Source: Candidatus Mediterraneibacter merdipullorum | GTDB taxonomy: Bacteria > Bacillota > Clostridia > Lachnospirales > Lachnospiraceae | Direction of reading: 5' to 3' | Assembly (NCBI GenBank): GCA_019117125.1 | Contig: DXAL01000001.1 | Span: forward strand, 1 to 51,415 | DNA length: 51,415 bases | Shown: piece by piece, positions 32,583 through 39,749 of the stretch | Layout: the number at the start of each line of letters is the position of its first letter | Position numbering within the stretch: the first letter of the stretch is position 1 | Notes under the pieces: model-generated | What the model was told of the DNA's origin: nothing | Databases searched by the model: none | The model's input: the letters and a program-made list of their open reading frames with translations, nothing else | Position numbers and translations under genes: made by a program

Positions 32583-34334
32583 ATGGAAAATGTGAATTTG
32601 AAGATAAACGGCCTGAATGTAACTGCACCCGCAGGTTCCACGATACTCGAGGCAGCGCAGGCAGCGGGCATACGCATCCCCACCCTGTGCTATCTGAAAG
32701 AAATCAACGAAATCGGCGCGTGCCGCATGTGCGTGGTGGAAGTAAAAGGCGCCCGCAATCTGGTGGCAGCCTGCGTCCATCCGGTATCCGAGGGCATGGA
32801 GGTGCTGACCAATACAAAGCAGCTTCTGGACTCCAGGCGCAGGACGCTGGAGCTGCTCCTGTCCAACCATGACAAGAAATGCCTCTCCTGCGTGCGCAGC
32901 GGCCACTGCGAACTCCAGGAGCTCTGCCAGGAGCTGGGCGTGACGGATGAGGACTATTTCGCAGGGGAATCGCCCCATTACGAACTGGACGAGAGCGCGG
33001 CGCACATGGTGCGGGACAACAACAAGTGCATCTTGTGCCGCAGATGTTCCGCAGTGTGCGAGAAGGTCCAGAGTGTCGGCGTCATCGGACCGAACAACAG
33101 AGGGTTTGCGTCCTTTATCGGCACGGCGTTTGACCTGGGGCTGGGAGATACGAGCTGCGTATCCTGCGGTCAGTGCATCGCCGCCTGTCCCACAGGCGCG
33201 CTCTACGAGAAGAGCAGTATCGACGACGTCCTTGCGGCAATCGCAGATGAGACAAAACACGTGGTCGTACAGCCGGCTCCCTCTGTCCGCGCGGCGCTGG
33301 GCGAAGAGTTCGGCTATCCCATGGGGACCGATGTGGAAGGCAAGATGGCGGCGGCTCTGAGGCGGATTGGGTTTGACAAAGTATTTGATACGGATTTCAG
33401 CGCGGACCTCACCATCATGGAAGAGGCCCACGAGTTCCTGGACCGGGTGAAAAACGGCGGCGTCCTCCCGATGATGACGTCCTGCTCGCCCGGATGGATC
33501 AAATACTGCGAGCACTACTATCCGGACCAGCTTGCACACCTGTCCAGCTGCAAGTCTCCCCAGCAGATGTTCGGCGCCGTCACAAAGACCTATTACGCAG
33601 AAAAGACGGGCATCGCCCCGGAAGATATCGTCTGCGTCAGCGTGATGCCCTGTACGGCGAAAAAATTTGAAATCAAGAGGGACGACCAGGATGCAGCCGG
33701 CGTCCCGGATGTGGATATCTCCATCACTACCCGGGAACTGGCGCGGCTCATCCGGAAGGTGGGCATCGATTTCCGGAGCCTGCCTGACGAGGGATTCGAC
33801 GACCCGCTGGGCGAGTCGACCGGAGCCGGCGTGATTTTCGGAGCTACCGGAGGCGTGATGGAGGCGGCGCTTCGCACGGCGGTGGAAGAGCTCACCGGAG
33901 AGACTCTTGAGAAAGTGGAATTCATGGAAGTGCGCGGCACCGAAGGCATCAAGGAGGCAACCTACCACGTGGCAGGCATGGACGTGAAAGTGGCGGTGGC
34001 ATCCGGGCTCTCCAACGCGAAGCTCATCATGGACAAAGTGCGCTCCGGCGAGGCGGACTACCATTTCATCGAAATCATGTGCTGCCCGGGCGGCTGCGTC
34101 AACGGCGGCGGACAGCCACAGATACATGCAGATGTGAGGAACTTTACGGACGTGAAGGCGATCCGTGCGAAAGCGCTGTATGACAACGACGCGGCGAAAC
34201 CGCTCAGAAAGTCCCATGAAAATCCGTCCATCCGGAAACTCTATGAAGAGTATCTCGGGGAGCCGGGAAGCGAGAAGGCACACCACCTTCTTCACACGAC
34301 GTACGTGGAGCGCATCGTCAACCGGCAGTTGTAA
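32583..34334 (+). CDS. hydA: Bifurcating [FeFe]-hydrogenase catalytic subunit HydA
   Basis: 583 residues from ATG 32583 (GGGAGG ten bases ahead; the in-frame GTG at 32577 is less likely). Order: [2Fe-2S] domain (CYLKEINEIGACRMC), His-Cys3 [4Fe-4S] site (CLSCVRSGHCELQELC), two [4Fe-4S] ferredoxin sites (CILCRRCSAVC, CVSCGQCIAACP), then the H-cluster domain with TSCSPGWI (L1), MPCTAKKFE (L2) and EIMCCPGGCVNGGGQP (L3), and the small-subunit tail with HHLLHTTY. L3 has Cys where most enzymes have Ala before the ligand Cys. It reduces protons to H2, or the reverse, in the HydABC complex. Confidence 0.96.
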   Translation: MENVNLKINGLNVTAPAGSTILEAAQAAGIRIPTLCYLKEINEIGACRMCVVEVKGARNLVAACVHPVSEGMEVLTNTKQLLDSRRRTLELLLSNHDKKCLSCVRSGHCELQELCQELGVTDEDYFAGESPHYELDESAAHMVRDNNKCILCRRCSAVCEKVQSVGVIGPNNRGFASFIGTAFDLGLGDTSCVSCGQCIAACPTGALYEKSSIDDVLAAIADETKHVVVQPAPSVRAALGEEFGYPMGTDVEGKMAAALRRIGFDKVFDTDFSADLTIMEEAHEFLDRVKNGGVLPMMTSCSPGWIKYCEHYYPDQLAHLSSCKSPQQMFGAVTKTYYAEKTGIAPEDIVCVSVMPCTAKKFEIKRDDQDAAGVPDVDISITTRELARLIRKVGIDFRSLPDEGFDDPLGESTGAGVIFGATGGVMEAALRTAVEELTGETLEKVEFMEVRGTEGIKEATYHVAGMDVKVAVASGLSNAKLIMDKVRSGEADYHFIEIMCCPGGCVNGGGQPQIHADVRNFTDVKAIRAKALYDNDAAKPLRKSHENPSIRKLYEEYLGEPGSEKAHHLLHTTYVERIVNRQL

Positions 34335-34429
34335 TCTGATTATGCAGCTGTAATCCGGCAGACGAAAATCATGCAAATCATGCAGACCGGAAAAGCGTAA
34401 ACATTGCGGACACGCAAACATTGCGCACA

Positions 34430-34479
34430 GAAAAAGAGGGTATCCCGAAAGTCATGGAATGACCGGAGGGATGCCCTCT
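34430..34479 (-). terminator. Terminator of the lipoprotein gene, shared gap with hydA
   Basis: 34435-34446 pairs with 34468-34479 (12 bp, one G-T), with an inner GTCAT/ATGAC stem. Read leftward it is followed by TTTTT. It lies between convergent hydA and the lipoprotein gene and may stop both. The rest of the gap (34335-34430) contains small direct repeats, AATCATGCA twice and AAACATTGCG twice. Confidence 0.75.
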
Positions 34480-34534
34480 CTGCAGGTGGGTGCGCCTGTC
34501 GGCAAAGCGTTTCATCTGTTGACGGATGACCGCC

Positions 34535-35719
34535 TCATCCGTCGATGGGCTCGAATCCGCAGCCGGTCAGCAGCCGGAAAGATTCTTCATCGATGATCGG
34601 CTCCTGGTCGAGCAGGATTTTTTCTCCATCTTCACCGGAGAGACAGTAAAAGAAGTCGGCTTCGCAGCCTTCCCCGTCTTCCCGGGACGGCTGGGACACT
34701 GCGGTCCGGTACGAGTAGGAGAAGGAATAGTCCGTCCCGTCCGTTGCGGTAAAGGTGAAGGCTTCCGGCGTCCCGCTCACATCAAAGGCGCCTTCCCGTA
34801 CCAGCACTTCGTACAGGCAGCCGAAGGACATGGAGTCCGTGTAGGCAAGGAGCAGTTCCGGATAACAGATGTGGGACCCGTCCGGGCGGGTGATGGTAAA
34901 GCGGAAAGGACTGTTCTCGCGGACGGCATCTGCCAGTTCTTCTTCCGTGCACAGATCCATGTCCACCCGGTAAACGGCGGCATACTCTGCAAAGGCGGAC
35001 TCTGCCCGCTTCTGCAGTGCTTCAGATACGCTCAATGTAAGGGGACCTTCTACACTGCTGTCTGACGGGTCCTGCTTCCTGGCGGCAGCCAGGGCTGCTT
35101 CGGTGTTCCGGTTCCCGCCTTCTTCCAGGACCCGGGTCCGGGGAAGGCACAGCCCCTGTTCCAGATTGGCTTTTGGCAGGGTGAGGGATTCCCGGAAGGA
35201 AAGCTGGTAGTTTACACAGCAGGGGTAGTCCTGCATGGCGAGATAGTCGTCCAGCCGCTGGATATCCCGGCACAGACCGCTGATTTCCGACGGGGAATCA
35301 TAGACGGCGCAGAAGGTCAACTCCTCTGCTCCGGCATCCGCCTCAATCTCGAATCCTTCCAGGGCGTCCGGCTGTTCTTCCAGATAACGGTCCAGATAAT
35401 AACGGCCCATCCGGAGGTGATAGTCCGTCTCCATCTGATAACTCATGAACAGGCTGTAGTATACGTGGCTTACGAGCTCGAACTCCACATCCGGCATCTT
35501 TTTTAAGTGGGCGTTCCAGACCCGGTCCGTATAGCCTTCTTCGTTTTCCCGCTCCGTGTAGTCTTCCGACACAGCCAGCGTCTCGTCTGCAATCTCTTCC
35601 TGGAACCACTCTGCGGCTTCCCCGCGCTTGTAGTGTCCGCACCCGGAAAGAAAGAGCGCGCAGAAAAGGGACAGGCAGAGCAGGGACAGAAGAGACTGTT
35701 TTCTGTGGGATTTCTTCAT
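34535..35719 (-). CDS. Lipoprotein of unknown function
   Basis: 394 residues. A clear lipoprotein signal: MKKSHRKQ, hydrophobic LLSLLCLSLFCALFLSGC with the lipobox LSGC. I recognise no domain in the mature part. It is acidic, contains many Tyr and Glu, a few scattered cysteines, and stretches such as MPDVEFELVSHVYYSLFMSY, YYLDRYLEEQP, and FTFTATDGTDYSFSYSYRT that suggest a beta-rich extracytoplasmic domain at the end. It stands alone between hydA (convergent) and an amylase-family gene (divergent), with its own promoter and terminator. Start 35719 follows CGGAGGTGATGGAAGT. Confidence 0.75.
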   Translation of the reverse strand: MKKSHRKQSLLSLLCLSLFCALFLSGCGHYKRGEAAEWFQEEIADETLAVSEDYTERENEEGYTDRVWNAHLKKMPDVEFELVSHVYYSLFMSYQMETDYHLRMGRYYLDRYLEEQPDALEGFEIEADAGAEELTFCAVYDSPSEISGLCRDIQRLDDYLAMQDYPCCVNYQLSFRESLTLPKANLEQGLCLPRTRVLEEGGNRNTEAALAAARKQDPSDSSVEGPLTLSVSEALQKRAESAFAEYAAVYRVDMDLCTEEELADAVRENSPFRFTITRPDGSHICYPELLLAYTDSMSFGCLYEVLVREGAFDVSGTPEAFTFTATDGTDYSFSYSYRTAVSQPSREDGEGCEADFFYCLSGEDGEKILLDQEPIIDEESFRLLTGCGFEPIDG

Positions 35720-35757
35720 ACTTCCATCACCTCCGTATACCGGATTCTCTTTCTGTT

Positions 35758-35786
35758 ATTATATAAAACCCGGACGCGCAAATCAA
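35758..35786 (-). promoter_or_regulatory. Predicted sigma-A promoter of the lipoprotein gene
   Basis: Minus strand: TTGATT (35786-35781), 17 bases, TATAAT (35763-35758), about 39 bp before the start. Confidence 0.8.
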
Positions 35787-35810
35787 TGAAAACCGTTTGA
35801 CATCAAAATC

Positions 35811-35907
35811 GTTTGATTGGAAGCGCCGCCTGTTTGACTGGAAGCGCCCGCCCCGGCGCCGGGAATCCGCGCCCTTTAAAAACCGGGAATCTGCGCCCTT
35901 TAAAAAC
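35811..35907 (+). repeat. Two adjacent tandem duplications upstream of the amylase-family gene
   Basis: GTTTGAYTGGAAGCGCC occurs at 35811-35827 and 35832-35848 (period 21). A 24-bp unit follows twice, back to back, at 35860-35883 and 35884-35907, differing at one base. Both periods are multiples of three although the stretch is intergenic. It ends immediately before the amylase promoter. Confidence 0.93.
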
Positions 35908-35911
35908 GGTC

Positions 35912-35940
35912 TTGCATATCACAGGGCAGGCGGGTATAGT
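35912..35940 (+). promoter_or_regulatory. Predicted sigma-A promoter of the amylase-family gene
   Basis: TTGCAT (35912-35917), 17 bases, TATAGT (35935-35940), 62 bp before ATG 36003 and directly after the tandem repeats. Confidence 0.72.
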
Positions 35941-36002
35941 AAAAAGTGTCTGGAACGAGTGCCGGAACAAAGCGCCCGGGAAGACGGAAGGGAGAAAAAG
36001 AA

Positions 36003-37787
36003 ATGGATTTTGCTGCGGTATATCATAAGACATCGGAACAGATGAGCTATGCGCTGGATGAGGACCATCTGGTCGTGAACCTGAAGACAGGCTATGACGT
36101 AAAACAGGTGTTTCTTATTCATGGCGACCCGTTTAACGCCGGGATATTAGGCGGAAATGAAAAATGGGACGGAGACAGGGAGGAAATCATCTATCAGAAG
36201 CGCCTGCCCCATCAGATATGGTGGACGACGACGCTCACGCCGCCGTACAAACGGTGCAAATATTATTTTGAGCTGCACACGGATACGGAAGTATGGCTCT
36301 ATTTTGAAGACGGATTCCTGACCCGGGAACAGGCGGACATGCCGGGGCGCATCCTTCAGTATTTTATCGTGCCGTGGATGAATCCGGCGGATGTGAACTG
36401 CACGCCGGAGTGGGTCAATGACACGGTGTGGTATCAGATATTCCCGGACCGCTTCTGCAACGGGACCCCGGACCGGGATGAGCCGGGCGTCCTGCCATGG
36501 CAGACCGGGCCTGTGACCAACCGGGAAAAATACGGCGGGGACCTTGCCGGCATCCGGCAGAAACTTCCCTACCTGAGAGACCTGGGCATCACCGGCATCT
36601 ATCTGAATCCGATCATGGAGGCAGAGTCCATCCACAAATACGACACGAAAGATTATACAAAGATTGGCCCGTCCTTTGGCGACAACGCAGGGATGCGCCG
36701 GCTTGTGGAGGAAGCGCACAGCCTCGGCATCCGCGTGATGGTGGACGCCGTGTTCAACCACAGCGGGGAAAAGTTCGCCCCGTGGCTGGACGTAAAGAAA
36801 AACGGAAAGGATTCCGCCTACGCAGACTGGTTTATGGTGAACGACTGGTCACAGATATCCAGGCGCAGGAGCACGCGGGACGGCAGATTTTATTCCTTTG
36901 CTTTTGCATATCAGATGCCCAAGCTCAATACCAACAACCCGGAAGTCATCGACTATTTCTGTGGCGTCTGCGAGCAGTGGATACGGGAATTTGACATCGA
37001 TGCCATCCGGTTCGACGTAGGCAACGAAGTGTCCCACCGGTTCTTAAAGGAGATGCGCCGCAGGCTGAAGCAGGCAAAGCCCGACATCTATCTCCTGGGC
37101 GAAATCTGGCACGACGCCAGCCAGTGGCTTGCAGGGGATGAATACGATTCCGTCATGAATTATCCGCTGATGAGCGGCATCCACGCGTTCTTCCTGGATG
37201 CGTCCATGGAAAAGCTGGAATTTGAACATATGGTAAACCGCTGCTACACGATGTACATGCAGCAGAACAACAACGTGCTCTTCAACCTGCTGGATTCCCA
37301 TGACACAGAACGGCTGATGAACCGGTTCCACGACCTGGATATCTTCTACCAGCAGCTGGCGGTGCTCTTCACCCTCCCGGGAAGCCCCTGTATCTACTAC
37401 GGGACAGAGATTGCCATGGAAGGCGGATTCGACCCGGACTGCCGCCGGTGCATGCCCTGGGATGAGATTGGAAATGCAGAAAATCAGGAGCGCATCCGGC
37501 AGATGCAGCGGCTCATCCGGATGCGGAGGACAGAAGAGGCGTGCCGGAGCCTGCATTTTCATTTCCCGGACCGCTATCCCAATGGCAGATGCGTGGATTA
37601 CATCAAGATTGACGGGGAAGGCAGGAAACTGGAGGTCGTGCTTAACTGTTCCGAAAGTCCGGTGGATATCGAAGCGGGCGGGGAAGTGCTGTTCGCGCGG
37701 AATTACAGGACCGGCGGCGGGGCGGAAGGCGCGCGGGGAAAAAAGGGAGTGCTGGAGAAGAACGGCACGTTGATACGGAGGCTGTGA
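36003..37787 (+). CDS. Alpha-amylase family glycoside hydrolase (GH13, neopullulanase/cyclomaltodextrinase type)
   Basis: 594 residues from ATG 36003, behind AAGGGAGAAAAAGAA. An N-terminal beta domain (about 1-130) precedes a GH13 barrel. Catalytic regions are VMVDAVFNHSGEKF (region I), DAIRFDVGNEVSH with the nucleophile Asp (II), LLGEIWH with the acid/base Glu (III) and LLDSHDTERL (IV). YQIFPDRFCNG and GIYLNPIMEAESIHKYDT are typical of neopullulanase and cyclomaltodextrinase. No signal peptide, so it acts in the cytosol on imported maltodextrins or glycogen products. The GlgX-type enzyme 6 kb away on the other strand would give a complementary activity. Confidence 0.9.
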   Translation: MDFAAVYHKTSEQMSYALDEDHLVVNLKTGYDVKQVFLIHGDPFNAGILGGNEKWDGDREEIIYQKRLPHQIWWTTTLTPPYKRCKYYFELHTDTEVWLYFEDGFLTREQADMPGRILQYFIVPWMNPADVNCTPEWVNDTVWYQIFPDRFCNGTPDRDEPGVLPWQTGPVTNREKYGGDLAGIRQKLPYLRDLGITGIYLNPIMEAESIHKYDTKDYTKIGPSFGDNAGMRRLVEEAHSLGIRVMVDAVFNHSGEKFAPWLDVKKNGKDSAYADWFMVNDWSQISRRRSTRDGRFYSFAFAYQMPKLNTNNPEVIDYFCGVCEQWIREFDIDAIRFDVGNEVSHRFLKEMRRRLKQAKPDIYLLGEIWHDASQWLAGDEYDSVMNYPLMSGIHAFFLDASMEKLEFEHMVNRCYTMYMQQNNNVLFNLLDSHDTERLMNRFHDLDIFYQQLAVLFTLPGSPCIYYGTEIAMEGGFDPDCRRCMPWDEIGNAENQERIRQMQRLIRMRRTEEACRSLHFHFPDRYPNGRCVDYIKIDGEGRKLEVVLNCSESPVDIEAGGEVLFARNYRTGGGAEGARGKKGVLEKNGTLIRRL

Positions 37788-37798
37788 CAGGCTGGTAC

Positions 37799-37823
37799 AG
37801 GCGGGGGAAGCCCCGCCTTTTTT
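37799..37823 (+). terminator. Terminator of the amylase-family gene
   Basis: AGGCGGGG (37799-37806) and CCCCGCCT (37811-37818) with loop GAAG, then six T (37818-37823). Confidence 0.9.
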
Positions 37824-37859
37824 GAACATGGATTTCTCTGGAAAATGTTTCCCATCTCC

Positions 37860-37888
37860 TTGACATGGGAAAGAAATTCCTGCATAAT
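37860..37888 (+). promoter_or_regulatory. Predicted promoter of the AAA/DUF234 ATPase gene
   Basis: TTGACA (37860-37865), 17 bases, CATAAT (37883-37888). The palindrome at 37895-37927 covers the predicted start. Confidence 0.75.
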
Positions 37889-37894
37889 ACAATT

Positions 37895-37927
37895 ATTCAA
37901 GTTAACTTTAGTAAACTTAAGTTGAAT
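37895..37927. promoter_or_regulatory. 33-bp imperfect palindrome, likely operator of the ATPase gene
   Basis: The 33 bases centred on 37911 are self-complementary at 14 of 16 pairs; the core reads AAGTTAACTTTAGTAAACTT. It lies from about the transcription start to 14 bp before ATG 37942, ahead of the AAAGGAG site. A bound protein here would block transcription. Similar AGTTAA/AGTAA words occur at 25175 and, degraded, at 1180-1192, each in front of an ATPase-family locus, which suggests a family-linked regulator or self-control. Confidence 0.7.
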
Positions 37928-37941
37928 TAAAGGAGAAAGGC

Positions 37942-39324
37942 ATGTTTATCGGAAGACAGGACGAGCTGAAAAAACTGAATCAGATGTATACAAGCGGTCG
38001 GTTTGAGTTTGCGGTCATATACGGACGCCGCCGGATTGGGAAGACGACGCTTATCACGGAGTTCTGTAAAGGAAAAAAGGCAATCTACTATATGGCGTCG
38101 GAATCAACGGCAAAGGAAAATCTGGCGCTGCTCTCCAGAGCAGTTTTTGAAGTGACGGAACCGGGAAATGATATGCCGCCGTTTGAAAGTTTTGAACAGC
38201 TTTTTTCGTATATCGGACAAAATGCAAAAGAGCGCCTCGTTTTTGTGATAGACGAGTATCCGTATCTTGCATCTTGTGATAAATCTGTCTCATCGCTTTT
38301 GCAGGCTCACATTGACACGGGATGGAAGGACAGCCCCATCATGCTTATTTTGTGCGGGTCCTCCATGAGCTTTATGGAATACCAGGTATTGGGGTATAAA
38401 AGTCCGCTGTATGGGCGCAGGACGGCTCAGTTCAGGCTTCGCCCCTTCACATTTTTTGAAATGCAGCAGATGTTCCCGGGTTACGGGAAGGAAGAACAGG
38501 CGCTCGTGTACGGGGCGACAGGAGGGATACCGGAATATCTGAGCAGAATCCGGCCCGGGCTTTCGGTAGATGAAAATCTGACAGAGCTGTTTTTCGACAG
38601 TTCGGGAAGGCTGTTTGAAGAACCGTCCAATCTCCTGAAACAGGAGATGAGAAAATATGCCGTTTATCATGCAGTCATCAGCGCGGTCGCAAAAGGAAAA
38701 AGCAGGTTAAACGAAATCGCGACGACAGTGGGAGAGGAGCCGTCCGCCTGCGCGAATCAGCTGAACAGCCTGATTTCACTTGCTCTCGTGAAGAGGGAAG
38801 TGCCATGCACGGAACATCAGACTTCCAGAAAAACGGTTTACCGCCTGGCGGACAACATGTTCCGGTTCTGGTACCGGTTTGTTGCCTCAGATATCAGCAG
38901 TATTGAGCTGGGGCTTGGAAAACAGGTATATCAGTATAAAGTAAAACCCCAGCTCAGTGATTTTATGGGAAGCGTATTTGAGGAAATCTGCATCCAGTAC
39001 CTGTATCGTCCGGATATCATCGAAAAGGCCCCGTTCTTTTATGGGAACCTCGGAAGATGGTGGGGGACCGATTCGAGGAGCCGGTCTCAGGTGGAAGTGG
39101 ATATCATGGGCGCGGAAAAGGATTATTTACTTTTGGGAGAATGCAAGTGGAGAAACGAAAAGACAGATATGGACGTTTTAACGAAGCTGATGCAGTGCGG
39201 CGAACTGTTTCATCAGAAGGAAAAATGGTACTATCTGTTTTCAAAAGCCGGCTTTACAGAGATGGCGGCAAACGCCGCGGAGAAAAATGAACGGGTGCGA
39301 CTGGTTGAATTTGCGGAAATGTGA
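37942..39324 (+). CDS. AAA ATPase with C-terminal DUF234 (nuclease-like) domain
   Basis: 460 residues, start 37942 behind AAAGGAGAAAGGC. Family: ATPase_2 plus DUF234. P-loop YGRRRIGKTTLITEF, Walker B FVIDEYPYLASCD, LCGSSMSFME and LYGRRTAQFRLRPFTFFEM, GATGGIPEYL, a winged-helix-like middle (SRLNEIATTVGEEPSACANQ), and a C-terminal PD-(D/E)XK-like core with QVEVDIMG and LLLGECKW. The function is unknown; it is widespread in archaea and anaerobic Firmicutes. This is the only intact member among three related loci in the window. It is AT-richer than its neighbours, has its own promoter and operator-like palindrome, and no partner gene, which fits an independently moving gene. Confidence 0.88.
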   Translation: MFIGRQDELKKLNQMYTSGRFEFAVIYGRRRIGKTTLITEFCKGKKAIYYMASESTAKENLALLSRAVFEVTEPGNDMPPFESFEQLFSYIGQNAKERLVFVIDEYPYLASCDKSVSSLLQAHIDTGWKDSPIMLILCGSSMSFMEYQVLGYKSPLYGRRTAQFRLRPFTFFEMQQMFPGYGKEEQALVYGATGGIPEYLSRIRPGLSVDENLTELFFDSSGRLFEEPSNLLKQEMRKYAVYHAVISAVAKGKSRLNEIATTVGEEPSACANQLNSLISLALVKREVPCTEHQTSRKTVYRLADNMFRFWYRFVASDISSIELGLGKQVYQYKVKPQLSDFMGSVFEEICIQYLYRPDIIEKAPFFYGNLGRWWGTDSRSRSQVEVDIMGAEKDYLLLGECKWRNEKTDMDVLTKLMQCGELFHQKEKWYYLFSKAGFTEMAANAAEKNERVRLVEFAEM

Positions 39325-39331
39325 GCTGTGC

Positions 39332-39384
39332 AGTTTTCCAAATCTGAGTTTTCCAAATCTGCCCCGCGCAATTTTCCAAATCCG
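39332..39384 (+). repeat. Three short direct repeats upstream of thrS promoter
   Basis: AGTTTTCCAAATCTG at 39332-39346 and 39347-39361 (period 15), and AATTTTCCAAATCCG at 39370-39384. They lie just after the ATPase stop and end two bases before the thrS -35 box. Confidence 0.9.
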
Positions 39385-39386
39385 TC

Positions 39387-39416
39387 TTGACACATCCTTT
39401 CCCTCTGCGGTAGAAT
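39387..39416 (+). promoter_or_regulatory. Predicted sigma-A promoter of thrS
   Basis: TTGACA (39387-39392), 18 bases, TAGAAT (39411-39416). The T-box leader starts about seven bases downstream. Confidence 0.8.
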
Positions 39417-39422
39417 AACCGG

Positions 39423-39708
39423 TGTAGAAAGCGTTGAAGAGGACAGTAGGCTGTCTGCGCATCCAAAGAGAGGGGTCTGCACGGTGAGAGGACCCTGCTG
39501 CGGGGCATGACCGAAGACCACCTCCGAGCTGCCCTAATACGGCACGGTGATTCCGTTATCATCAGATGAATGAAGATGGTTTTCCATGGAAAACAAGCAG
39601 GGTGGAACCGCGGGAAGAAGTCCCGTCCCTGTGCAGAGTGTTTCCGTGCAGCCGCGTACAGATTCAGAATTCAGGAGACATTCTTATAAAGGATGTCTCT
39701 TTTCTTTT
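39423..39708 (+). ncRNA. T-box riboswitch (threonine) with terminator
   Basis: The T-box core GGGTGGAACCGCGGG at 39600-39614 is canonical. Its variable base (TGGA) would pair with a tRNA having U as discriminator, as in tRNAThr. Stem I spans about 39423-39535. GAGGACAGTAG carries the usual AGTA-type loop, and ACC at 39510-39512, followed by a purine, is the probable specifier, a Thr codon. The terminator pairs 39675-39685 with 39689-39699, followed by TTTTCTTTT to 39708. Uncharged tRNAThr should stabilise the antiterminator and switch on thrS. Exact ends of Stem I are approximate. Confidence 0.95.
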
Positions 39709-39749
39709 ACGCACTGCCATGGTCAAGATTCAGGAAAGGAAGAAAAAAC

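Noticed and set aside
32025-34421. Minus-strand open frame opposite hydA/hydB
   Set aside because: HydA and HydB are unmistakable on the plus strand; the antisense product has no recognisable feature.
34551-34560. tRNA-like T-loop sequence near CTCGAATCC
   Set aside because: It lies inside the lipoprotein gene and has no cloverleaf around it.
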